From Trichinella spiralis (Eukaryota > Nematoda > Enoplea > Trichinellida > Trichinellidae): 64,000 nt of DNA. The stretch spans positions 8,251,832-8,315,831 of the forward strand of contig CM012954.1 in assembly GCA_000181795.3 (NCBI GenBank), written 5' to 3'. A program made the translations under genes and the position numbers. This document shows, piece by piece, positions 24,101 through 35,433 of this stretch; the first letter of the stretch is position 1; every line of letters starts with the position of its first letter. A model generated the notes under the pieces. That model had not been told where the DNA came from, did not search any database, and saw nothing but the letters and a program-made list of their open reading frames with translations.

Positions 24101-27100
24101 ATTACAAAATTATCTTTACTGTACTGTTTTCAATATTTCGAGAATTTCAATTACATCACAACCGGACAAATGTAATATGCAAATTTCATTGCTGTTTTCT
24201 TGTACCAATGACTGATTGACTGACTGGGCATGTGCTAATATGATTTTTTATGCTTCACGATTCATTACTTTTTTCATTTCATTTAATAAATAATAATAAA
24301 TTATTATAAAGTCAAAATTTTCATTTCTATTCAAAAAGTAAATTGAAAGAACAAGAAAAGAAAAAAGCAAAGTCATTTTGCCGAAAAAAGTTATCATACA
24401 ATGATGACCAAGTTGACAATACTCGAAGCCATTTTCATTTGACCGAATGAAATTGCAAAGGAAAGAATAGAATAGAATAGAATAATGATAATGAAAAAAA
24501 AATATTCAAAATTATGCACCACAAAATATTAAAATATAATTTCATACATTTTTTTTTCAAACGATAATTTTTGAAAGAAAAAAGATCTTCTCTCTTTCTT
24601 CAGATTTGATATTCGAAATACTTTTTTCTTACAGCTTTTGCATTAATAATAATATTCTTTAATTAAAAATAGTTGGAGACATTTCTCAAATAGATGTATT
24701 TTCTTAATCAAATTTATATATCACATCAATTAGAGTTATTGAAATGCAAGAAAACAGAAGCTTAATGGAAAAATAAATGTTAATCTTTTTTTAAATTATA
24801 CGGATAAAATGAATATTGTAAAATGATGTGCGATAAAATTAATAATATTATGGCTTCGCACTGATGATAATGCAGACCGGCGTAAAGACAATAATTTTAA
24901 TAATCAACATCAGCAATGCTAAATCAATGTTTTGTCTTACAAATTGATGCTCATCAACGGCACAACGTGAACAAACGATAGTCACAACAACAATATTAAT
25001 AATAATAATACCATCAATTGTTAAGCAATTATAAAATCAAAAATGAATAAATAAATAATATGTTCCACATTTCCACTATAATATGAAAACGATAATTTAA
25101 TCTGATGAAGCAAGCAAGCAATCGATGAAAAAGTACAACAAACAACGCAAGCACGCACACACAAAGAGAGAGAGAGACTGTTTGTTTTCTAAGTTTAACG
25201 AAATGGTGCCCTGGGAGCTTTGCCTTTGCGAGCTCTTATCGAATGAAATTAAATCAAGAAATTGATTCTACTGCTGCTGCTACCGCCGCTATCAACGTTT
25301 AGCTTTCAAAGCTATTCAGTCAGTAGCATCTCTGAAGTGACTGCTTCCCCCCCCCCCTCCCCTACTCTCCCCTCCCCCGCACACCACACCCCACTCACAC
25401 AGAGGCACTGTTGCTACAATGATAATTTTTCCTCCAAAACCAATATTCATAATCATAAGAAATAACCATCCATTTCCCTCTCCAAGTAATGATGATTCTA
25501 ATTTCTACCACTTTCCACTACCATCTCAACTGCAGTTTTGTCAATTGAAAAGCATCACTTCTTCCCTTTTAAATTAATTACTTCTTTTTATTCCAACATT
25601 CGTCGTCCTCCATTACGACAACAACGTTTGGTTAATTTAATTAATTTTACACATTTGACTGTTGCTATTATTTTCATATTCAAAGAACAAACAAAGACCC
25701 ATTTGTAAAAATAAGCTGTTTTCTTTTGAATAATTTTTTCTTAATTGAAAAGCAACTTGTCACTTGGTGAGAGAGAGAGAGGGAGAGAAATTCCATATGC
25801 CGCCCCCGCCGAGTGCTTTTCGTTTAAAACATATGAACGGAAATGTTAAATGTTCCATCTGAGACGCCAGCCAGCCTTTTTATTTTCCGATAGTTATTTC
25901 GTTGCTGCTAACCGCTGCCAAGCGTTCTTCTTTGCCGGTTATTATAACTATTATTATCATTATTAGATATTTCATTATTTTATAATTGTTATCTGTTTCT
26001 TCAACTGATGCTACTACTATCACTACAATTGTAATAATAAATTATAATTAATATTCATCTTCAGGAAGTGAAAAAGCACAGTCTTGGTGCTAACGAAAAA
26101 GTGCACCTGAAAAAAATGTCTTCCAATGGAGAAGATCAACAACAAGCGGATTGGATCGATCCAATTTATTTGGCTTTGAAAATGGCAAACGAAATGGCCC
26201 AACGTCGACGAAGCAGTCTGAAATCACCGCAACAAACCGGCGCCCACTGCAATGCCAAAAGTCCCCAACTTTCACAAATGAACAGTTACGATTCAAACGA
26301 ATTTTCTCGCAGCAGTGTAAGTAGTTTTTTTTTTAATTTATTCATCTTATTAATTTATTTAAAATTAATAAATAAGAAGCATTCAAGTTTAATTATACGC
26401 ACACATATATATATATAGCGTGATTCGTTGTTCACTCGCAAACAAAGTTGCTGCCAAATTTCTCTAACCAATTCTTCAATGACAAGCAGCTCTAGAAGCA
26501 GTCCTGGATCAATTGCACCAGTTGGTAAGTGAAATTAATTTAAAATTCAATTTCTCACACCAACAATATATATATTATAATAATTTGTTGCTTTTTTTTA
26601 AAAAAAATTACACTGTAGCAGTTCAATCGAGCCCAAATTTAACTTCACAAAAGTCAACCGAAAGCAACGAAAGCGACCCTTACGACAGCAAATCATCACG
26701 AGGTAACTGATTAATATTAATATTAATCACAATATTATAATTAGTTTCGGAGATGATTTTCATTTTCTTGAAAAAAAAAATTTTTTTCACTAACGAATTA
26801 TTTATGCGTAGCATGTTAAAGGTTAAATATTTTTATCAAAGCAAATTCCTTTTTTTTCTTTTGAAAATCATCAGAGACTAAATTTGAAAATTATCCAATC
26901 AGGAAATTAATATTAAAATTAGCATTCAGTGTAGGAATAGATTTTTCAACTAAAAAAATGCAATCCAAAATCGAACACAGCTCATTAATATATTAATGAA
27001 AAGTTGTTGAATAAGTTCTTTCCTTTTATTCAACGTTGAAATGCAATTGCATATTCGAATAAATTCAACTGAACAAAAGCAAGAAAAAGTAGTTTCGAAT

Positions 27101-28750
27101 GAATGAATAAACATAAAAAATAAAACCACCTTCTTCGATTACATTCAAAAATTTGAATTCAATCTGTGCCAATAATTTACTTTCGCCTACTGATGAAATG
27201 TCAAAGTAGTTCAAGATCAACGTTTTCAAATTTATCGAATTGATAATAAATTCCTTTATCGAATGCGATTTAAGAGAAAGGATTTATCAAATTTATCATT
27301 TCTTGTCATCAATTTCATTAAAGTGAATTTTTTCCATTCAACCACAATGACCAATTAATTTTCACATAAAAAAAAAACAAAACTACTTCCGTCCATTCTT
27401 TATTTGATTTCACTTTCTCCACTTATCAATTGGCGTGACAAATGGAGACACTTTTCAACTGATACTTTTTAATTAAAACAAGCGCACCATCTTTTTCATC
27501 TATTTTTTAAAACTACCATTTACCATAAAATAAGAATAAAAATTGATTTTGCACTATTTTTTCCCAAAGAAAAAAAAATTCCCAGTGATATGTACAACAA
27601 CGCACAATACGCACTTTGATGATAATTTGAAATTTTCAAAAGCAAAGAAATTTGATACTCGCTTTTTTATTCATCACATAAAAGAGGCTCTGAAAAAATT
27701 CCACCCACTAAAATTCATTGCACGTTCAATCGAATCAATTTTGATTATATAAAAATTCATATCTGCGAAAAAATTTTTTCTTTTAAATTACAGTTACTGC
27801 ACAGCATATTCGTAAGCTTGGAATGAAAATGAAAAGCTTTTCGTTGGATTGCGAGCAACCGTCAGAAACCGCAGGTATGCTTTATCATTTTACGGTAACG
27901 TTATGTGGAAAATAATTTTTTTTGAATATTCGTAAACAGGATTTAGCCAACTGAAAGGCGGACACTGTTTCAAAGTTCGTCCAATTTCAAAACAATACTC
28001 TTCAGAATATAACGATGACGACAGTGCATTGGAAAGTGATGTTAGCAGTTCGTCAAACATCAATTTCATCACGGTGAAAAATATATACTTTAATAACAAT
28101 AAAAAAAATTCAATTAAAAATATTATTATAATTTAGGCAAAAAGCGCCAATCAAGTATCACCCACTGTTTACATAGTGACACACGATTTTCGAGCAAAAT
28201 TCGTCGACGAGCTAGATCTGAAGTAGCATTTATATATATATATGATAATTTCATCCTCTTCCCTATACATTCTTAACTTTATTATTTTTTAAAGAAAAGG
28301 GGAACGAGTGATGGTTTTGGATAAATCAGATCCTGATTGGTGGCAGGTAAAAATATGAAGGGTATTTTTGATAGCAATTATTTTATTAAATTATCACTTT
28401 TCAAGGGATACAAAAGTAACGAAATAATCGGTCGTTTTCCATCAACATGCACAAGTAGAATTTACATGAACGAACGACCCATGCAAGTGGTGCAGAATTT
28501 GAACCTCTGGGACGGGTCAGTAAATCTACGGTTATACCGAGATCAGGTAGAATATAATAATGATAATAATAAAAATAAACAATTGCCTCAAATTTTGCTT
28601 TTTTTCTCTTTTTAATTATAATTGTCTCTCATTTCAAAGGTCGTATTTGCTCAAAATGAAGATGAAGACGGTTTAGTGTTGGTTCGTACAGAAAAGCATC
28701 GCCGTATCAACTGCCCTGCTAACTATTTGCTGCCGTTGGGAAACAAGTAA
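21134..28750 (+). CDS. STAC-like SH3 adaptor (no C1 domain seen)
   Basis: Ten exons: 21134-21223, 26065-26316, 26419-26524, 26619-26702, 27794-27874, 27940-28073, 28137-28222, 28295-28346, 28406-28546, 28640-28750; 378 residues, all phases agree. The N-terminal two thirds is Ser/Lys/Gln-rich and probably disordered (WIDPIYLALKMANEMAQRRR, RLGMKMKSFSLD-like HIRKLGMKMKSFSLD). Residues from about 258 are an SH3 domain (VYIVTHDFRAKFVDELDLKK, RVMVLDKSDPDWWQ, IIGRFPSTC), followed by a second SH3-like segment (LRLYRDQVVFAQNEDEDG ... CPANYLLPL). This tandem, especially DPDWW then an ENQ/DQxxx-DADG-like turn, matches STAC1-3, which bind voltage-gated L-type calcium channels in muscle and neurons. The cysteine-rich C1 domain of vertebrate STACs is absent from the model; it may lie upstream or be lost. 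Other SH3 families are possible. Confidence 0.68.
21224..26064 (+). other. First intron of the STAC-like gene (4.8 kb)
   Basis: Long AT-rich intron without further supported exons. Its 3' part (about 25130-25930) is less AT-rich and contains a C-run block at 25346-25379, GA repeats (25160-25180, 25768-25787) and cgcccccgcc near 25801, which resembles an internal promoter region. No alternative first exon could be proven. Confidence 0.5.
25345..25395 (-). repeat. Poly-pyrimidine block; G-run (quadruplex-type) on the minus strand
   Basis: The plus strand reads C-runs of about 10, 4, 4 and 5 in close succession; the minus strand therefore has four or more G-runs separated by 2-8 bases, the pattern of a G-quadruplex. 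It is very unlike the surrounding AT-rich DNA. Confidence 0.6.
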
Positions 28751-28922
28751 TTTAAAAAAGAAGAACCAAAGAAACAAAAACAGCTTTAAATCTTTTAAAT
28801 AACAATTCTGTTCTTAATCCCATTCCCATTATTATTATTATCATAACATAAAAACTGCTAAACTCTCCAACATTTCAGAACTACCTGGTTAAACAAACAA
28901 ACATACATGCGCGCACACACAA

Positions 28923-28954
<32 letters not shown>

Positions 28955-29629
28955 CTGTATATGCCTTCCTCTTGAAAAATTGAATTCTGACTTTTTTTTA
29001 AAGTTTCACTTTTTATAGCAACAAATTTTGCTTGTTTGGTTGGCTTTTGAATTAAAAATACTCAAACCGTTTCCAAAAGAAATTGAACCTACTTTTTTAC
29101 AAATCTACAGTGAAATAGTAGTACAATTTNGAAATATGACCTNGATTCGATTTGATTTTCAACTGGATTGAAATGTAATTTCAGTCGAAAAAAAAAAAGA
29201 AAACCTGAAAATAATCCAAAATTATATTTCGCGACTGCTTCTAAAAAAANTATTATTTTACTTTTTTTTTTTCAACGACCACAAATTTGCGTTTTGCATT
29301 GTCAGCGCTGAAATGGGCGTTGTTTAGAGAAAAGAAAAAAAAAAATTCAGTCATTTTTAAAATTTTTGAAAAATTTTTTTAATTTGTCATTATTCTAATC
29401 GATGCCTAAGCGAAACAACGCCCTGCGTTCATGGTTGGAACCCAGGCATGAATCAAACTGATGCATGTAATTCGGCATATGTATTTTACGATAAGAAAGA
29501 AAAAAAAATGGGGAAGTTCATAATTTTTCTTTTTTGCAATATTTGATTTTTAAAGCTAAATTTGTGAAGAAGTGTGAAATTATTTTTGAAAAAGCAAGCA
29601 ACAATGATGAACAATGATGAAATTTGTTG
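28751..29629. other. Convergent 3' spacer between STAC-like and IFRD genes; assembly Ns
   Basis: Shared 3' untranslated/intergenic sequence. It contains a (CA)n-(TA)n microsatellite at about 28912-28955 and single ambiguous bases at 29130, 29143 and 29250, which mark low-confidence assembly. No ORF or RNA gene could be supported. Confidence 0.6.
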
Positions 29630-32601
29630 TCAAGAGTTGGTATTTTCAGGGGAGTAGGGTTCTGCTATGCGTTTGTCGCGCAGTTGAGCAAGGGAAATTT
29701 TTCTCGCTTTCGACATTCGTTGATTGAAAACTTTCTAAAAGCGCAACACACAATGCACAATGGATATGCAAAAAGGGAAAAGTTTCAAATGCCCCACTTT
29801 TTCCAATTTGGACAATTTACATAACTGCCCGTCTTCTGGCGGCAAACCAAGTTGAAAAACTTCGCGTACAAACTGGTTCTCCTAATGAAAAATGGTCAAA
29901 ATTGAGAAAATTCAACTCCACCCCCGGGTGGGAGGGGAAAGACAACAATCACTAAGCTGACAAACGTTGGACGTTGTGGAACAAAAAGAAAAATAAAAGT
30001 CTCTACCTTCAGCTGAGTATTCATTCCACTCGCGAACACACTGCAAAACATTTCGTAAAATAATTTCCAACACCAAGAATCAATTATCAGCGTTTCATTG
30101 CCAAATTTAACTTTGAAGCAGGGTGCAAATCCATCCTGCAAAAACAACACCACTTTTGGACGAAGATGAAGATGATTCATTATAATTATAATAATAAGAG
30201 AAGAAGGAGGAAGAGGAGGAAGAATAAGAAGAAGAAAATAATGATGATGAATCACAACCACAACAACAATAACAACAACCACGACAACAAAAACCATTTT
30301 CACACTCATACCATCAGTGGAAGTGAACAAGAAAAGGAAGAGAATACAGAAAATTATAATTAAGAAAAAAATCAATCACTTACCTTTACCGCTGCATAAA
30401 TGTCACGAAAAGAGGAACGTTGTAGACGACGATCTCGTTTTGTCTGACACTTTTCCGACGCGACCGACATTTCTTGCATAACAGACAAAATGTACTGATG
30501 ATTTTCCGCATAAAATGCACCATCGTAAACGTTTCTGGCCAATTCATATATTAAAGCTAACGTCTCGCCGGTGGCAACACGAACATCAACCGATGAACTT
30601 TCCAAATATGCGCTAAGCCTCGGCAGATAACTGAAACGAAACCACCGCAGAACAATATTCAAAAAAAAACACTACAGTAAAATGAATATTACTGTAACGA
30701 AATAATTTTACAGTATTTGCACTTAATTTTTATATTATCTTTTTTCAACGTCATTCAACAAATAAAATACTGAATAAATACAAAACGCCTCGTTTGTTAA
30801 TCAAAAAAAATTGATTCAAAAATACAAAAAATACAAATAATTAATAATCAAACATACTTTTTGAGAGTATCTTTCAAATATGGCGCGGGAAGTTGCGTCA
30901 GCAAAACTGCCCACGAAGAGACCGCCGCGCAGAACACTGGAACGGACGCGGCAGACGTGCTAACAGGTTTCGTCTGCGTCCAAACATTGCCCAACGTTTG
31001 AATTGCATCACTAATATCCTAAAAATGAGAATATAATTGATTAATTGTACAACATTTTAATTGATTCATCAATAAATAATACTTCCAACTCTTCTACTGC
31101 TGCAAACGTACAAAGTGCTAATGACGTGGCGCACTGAAAAAATAAAAAAAACTTTTTCACTTTTTTTGTACAAATTATCCCCCCTATACAGAATACAGCT
31201 TGATCTATTGATTCATTTATAAACTTTAAACTAACCAAGCATCGCAGTTTTGGCAATCTGTTATTGTCAGTTAAATTATTTCTCATAACTGACATCATTT
31301 TGCAAAGCAAACTGCACGAATCGGTGCCTAATTGAAGTGCTAATAGCGTTGCCAAATGTATACACACTTCAAGCTCATTTTGTGTACATTTTCGTACTGA
31401 CCTGTCCAAATTATCAGCAAACGTCACTTTCCTAAATTCAAAGTAACAAAAATTCTTCCTTATTTGAAAATTTTTCTCTTTTTCAAAACAAAATTTATAT
31501 ATACCAATTTTCAAGAACAGTGGGAAGATAATGCCGACTGAAGCAATGCTGAACGGATTTCAGAGCGGCCAGACGAGCTGCCGAACTAGAGAAAGATACC
31601 AAACACCAGTAAAGATCAGGAACACTGGAATAGAAATTTACATACCTCTTGCCGGACATGTTATCAATGTATTCTTTTAATTTTTCTTCCAATGATTCAA
31701 CATCACTGACGGCATTTCCATCTTAAAAATAACAAATTTCATCTGAACAAATAAATGTAAAAATTAAATAAACAATATATACGACATAATAATTGTCAAA
31801 TCATTTTTTTATTTACTAAAAGTTCTTCTGATCATCCGGCAAACAATTAAAAAATTGTTATTATGCTCAGTAAACACGCCTACTAAAATTCGTATTTTAA
31901 TTGAAACGATACTCGTCAAAATTATGTTATCGAGCAATAGTTAACAAATAATCAGGTGCTGCACAGACAAAATAAAAATTGTCACAACGAGAATGACCTA
32001 AACTACATTTCACATGAAAATTTTCTACATACTGAAATAAAATAAACAATTCTAGAAAAAATAATCACAAAATTGATAAAAATACTTTCAACTGTAACTA
32101 TTAACATGAACAATTAGAAATTCAATCTGATGAAATGTCCAACAGAAATTAAATTATTTTTGAAAATACAGCTCTAAATAAACAAAAACTAAATTAAACC
32201 TGATAAATTATTTGTTGGTAGAAAAAACTTCAGATGAACACAAAGTGATGAAACAAGCCATTTTTGATACTACCTGAATTACAAATTTCAATCATTCATT
32301 ATTTGAAAAAATACAATTCTTAATTGACATGCAAGAGTAATAATAAAATGACAAAAAAAAATTATTCATACTTTCTTCATCTATGGAAATGTCATCAAAA
32401 GAAATTTGAGATATTTCGCTCGCGGCGCAACTCGCACGATCGTCATCATTGTCATCTTGCACGGCAATGATGCGCGCTAAAAAACTCATTAGAATATATT
32501 CATTGTACAAAACAAAAAATCAAAATTAAACGACTGATGTGCTCAATATTGAAAATCAAATTACCTTTTGATTTATTTACACCTTGTCGTTTTCTGGGCA
32601 T
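29630..32601 (-). CDS. IFRD1/IFRD2-like (interferon-related developmental regulator family)
   Basis: Eleven exons on the minus strand: 32601-32565, 32476-32372, 31721-31646, 31585-31505, 31431-31236, 31133-31083, 31018-30858, 30630-30384, 30135-30007, 29881-29798, 29734-29630; 423 residues, phases agree throughout. Human IFRD1 has about 450. Family landmarks: Ser/Asp-rich N-terminus, LEEKLKEYIDNMSGKR (EDKLKEYIDGLTDKS in IFRD1), an alpha-helical repeat region, VRVATGETLALIYELARN (MRIAAGESLALLFELARG), DRRLQRSSFRDIYAAV (KRKQRSVFRDVLRAV), KFGNETLIIDSW, ENQFVREVFQLG, and the C-terminal KLSKLEK...FNQRMSKAR...LRDKR block. IFRD proteins are nuclear co-regulators of transcription; IFRD2 also binds idle ribosomes. 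It is divergent from RBM19 across 436 bp. The intron at 29797-29735 (GTGGGG donor) is the least certain. Confidence 0.88.
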
Positions 32602-33037
32602 AGTTCAAAAAATGAAACGACATCTACGTGCAACACGAACACAACAATATCACTGATCATAGTATAAACGATTGTTAGGTTCAATTGTGGTCAGTTTAAA
32701 ATCATGTTTAAACAAGTTTTTTTAGTTCAAAATCGCTTTGAAATTATTTAAATAATTATAATTTAATAAAAAAAATTTATTAATAATGATAAAAATGTAA
32801 TTTGGAAAGTTCTTTAAATCAAATTCTTTTTTTTCTAAATTCTGATTCTCTTGTAATTAATATAATTACTATAAAAATTTCTGCTTCATCATTTTAATTG
32901 TTTTTACAAAATAAATGATAAGAAATACTTTTAAATTTGATTTCAATTCAAAATAATTTTTACTTACTTGTAATTTCATTCACTGTAACGTCTTACTGTA
33001 ATTTGTTGATTTCAAATATGCAGCTCGTCGGTTGACG
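32602..33037. promoter_or_regulatory. Divergent IFRD / RBM19 intergenic promoter region
   Basis: Only 436 bp separate the two start codons, so both promoters must lie here or within the 5' ends. The DNA is very AT-rich with no recognisable core element. Confidence 0.5.
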
Positions 33038-35383
33038 ATGCACTGTGACGATATTGAAGGGGAAAACCATTCCGAAGAGACGACGAGTCGTTTAATTGTT
33101 AAAAATCTGCCAAAAAATTTCAAAGAAGCTCATTTTCGTGCTTTGTTCGAAGAGTACGGTACACTTACTGACTGTCAGTTGAGATTTAACGAGCAGAATA
33201 ACAATTTTCGTGGTTTCGGTTTTGTCGGCTTTCAAAATGCGGACAATGCAAAGGCGGCCAAAAATGCACTGGACAATACTTTCGTGAAAAGTTCCAAAAT
33301 TAAAGTATGAGTGTATATGAATTCTTTTTTTTCTGATGATGATGCTGTAATATCGCAGGTAGAATATTGCCATCCGTTGTGTTCGAGCGTTTCTAAAAAC
33401 GATAAACGTGTACAAAGTAAAAGTAAAAGCGTCGCTTCGGGTAAAACTGTAATTCGCATCCAGTGTCAATTTCCGTTGAAAAGAAAACACTTGCTGGTAT
33501 TTTTGTCGCCGATAAAACCTTGCAAAATTATTCTCGTCGACGACGGTTTAACAGCTTTGGTCCATTTGCAACGAAAAGGCGACGCGACGGCAATTATCAA
33601 ACGCAACGGTAGTTATATATGTGGCAACAAAATTGAAATTACCCTAGACGACAAAACTTCTGCCCATCATGAAGACGACAAAAATGCCTTCAGTTCAAAA
33701 CGTCGTCAATATCCAGCTGAAAATCCAAAACAGCAAGCAGATTTGATTGCAGAAAGTGGATGCATATTTTTGCGCAATTTACCCTATCAGTGCACGGAGG
33801 AGGATTTGAAAAATTGGTTGAAAACGTTCGGCCCGATTGCCGAAGTGAATTTTCACGTCGATTCGAAAACCGGCAAGCCCAAAGGTTTTGCCCTGGTGAA
33901 GTTTGTATTTCCGGAAAATGCGCTGAAAGTTTTCACCGAATGCGACGGTTCAATTTTTCAAGGAAGAGTAGTTCACATCTTGGCGGGTGAGTTGTTTTTT
34001 GAACGTGACATTGAACAAAATATTGAAATTATAATAAGAAAATTTTCAGGTTTCGAAAATGAAGATGAAACGAAAAATGCCAAAAGTGAAGAAGATGACG
34101 ACGACGGTACAGTAACATTCAAAGAAGCCAAAGAACGAAAGCAACAACAAGCCGCTTCCGACAAACGAACTTGGAATAGTCTATTTCTGGGCGTGAATGC
34201 GGTGGCGGATATCATGGCAGAAACGTTGGACGTGGAAAAGGGCGCCATTTTGAATGTCCACTGCCATTCGAGCTTGGGCGTTCGTATGGCGTTGGGTGAG
34301 AGTCGCATTGTGCGCGAAACGAGAGAATTTTTGGAACAAAATGGCGTTCAATTGGAAAGCTTTTCGGGCAATTTGGTCACCAAACGCAGCACAAATGTGA
34401 TGTTGGTGAAAAATTTGCCCGCCAAAACGGAAACCGCCCAAATCCGACGTCTGTTTGGCAAATTTGGTCGCCTCGGACGAGTGGTTCTACCGCCGAGCGG
34501 TTTGACGGCCATTGTGGAATTTTTGCTCGACTCGGACGCGAAAGCGGCTTTTCAAAATTTAGCTTTCAAACGGTTCGGCAAGACGGCGTTGTTCTTGGAA
34601 TGGGCACCGGATGATGTGTTCAGTTCCAAATTGGACTCGGCTAAAGCGACTGGAGAAGAGGAAAAGCAAGAAGCAAATGAACAACAACAACAACAACAAG
34701 CAGACAACAATAACAGATTGTTTGTGAAAAATTTAAGTGCTGACACTAGTGATGAAGATTTGGCTGAATTTTTCAAAAAAATTGGACCCGTATTGTCGGC
34801 AACAGTGGCGAAAAAATACTGCAAATCCACTGCAGGCAAAATGATACAGTGTTCTTCGTTGAGGTATGGTTTCGTGGAATACGAAAACGACCAGCACGCT
34901 CAGGAAGCGATCCGGAGATTGCAGAATGGTGAATTGAAAGGTTCAATTATTCAAATTCAATTATCCAAACGGCAGACGAGCAGCAGTTCGAGTGTTGTTG
35001 ACAGACAGTCGTCAATTGTACCGTACAGTGAAAAGACAAAGCCCAAATCGCAGACGAAAATTATCGTACGAAATATACCGTTCCAGGCGAGTGTTAAGGA
35101 AATTACCAAATTGTTCAAAGTGTTCGGCAATGTCCAGAGTGTCCGATTGCCGAAGAAATCGCCCAATGGTCAGCATAGGGGATTCGGATTTGTCGAGTTC
35201 AATTGCAAAGCGGACGCGGAAAAAGCGTTCAAACATCTCGGCGTCAGTACTCATTTGTACGGTCGACGTTTGGTATTGGAATGGGCCGATTTGGAAGGTG
35301 ATTTGCAAGAACTGCGTGATAAAACTGCCGAATATTTCACACTGGGATCCAGGAGGAAGAAAGTGAAATTTGAAATTGAATAA
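33038..35383 (+). CDS. RBM19: RBM19/Mrd1, six-RRM ribosome-biogenesis protein
   Basis: Exons 33038-33304, 33359-33986 and 34050-35383; 742 residues. Start is the ATG at 33038; there is an in-frame upstream TTG but no other ATG. RRM1 has SRLIVKNLP and FRGFGFVGF. RRM2 (about 115-185) is diverged, lacking clear RNP motifs. RRM3 has GCIFLRNLP and KPKGFALVKF. The conserved linker between RRM3 and RRM4 is present (WNSLFLGVNAVADIMAETL). RRM4 has NVMLVKNLP, RRM5 has NRLFVKNLS and RYGFVEY, and RRM6 has TKIIVRNIP and HRGFGFVEF. The C-terminus DKTAEYF is typical. RBM19/Mrd1 is a nucleolar factor of the small-subunit processome needed for early 18S rRNA processing. The second intron (63 nt) has no stop and keeps frame. 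The stop lies 50 bp from the stop of the opposite-strand COG2 gene. Confidence 0.95.
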
Positions 35384-35433
35384 GTAGATCGAATTGTTGT
35401 TGGTTTATTCATTAAACAAAATCCATTATTCTT
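35384..35433. terminator. Shared convergent 3' end of RBM19 and COG2
   Basis: Fifty bases separate the two stop codons. On the plus strand ATTAAA at 35411-35416 can serve RBM19. On the minus strand AATAAATAAA overlaps the COG2 stop codon (TAA 35436-35434). The two mRNAs very likely overlap at their 3' ends. Confidence 0.6.

Noticed and set aside
29400-29470. Possible tRNA-like segment (ggttggaaccc with flanking stems)
   Set aside because: The B-box consensus GGTTCGA is not met and no cloverleaf with an acceptor stem could be drawn by eye.
29896-30375. Long minus-strand frame rich in Val/Ile/His next to the IFRD exon
   Set aside because: It is mainly intron reading through trinucleotide repeats (30165-30300) and only the 30135-30007 part is a true exon.
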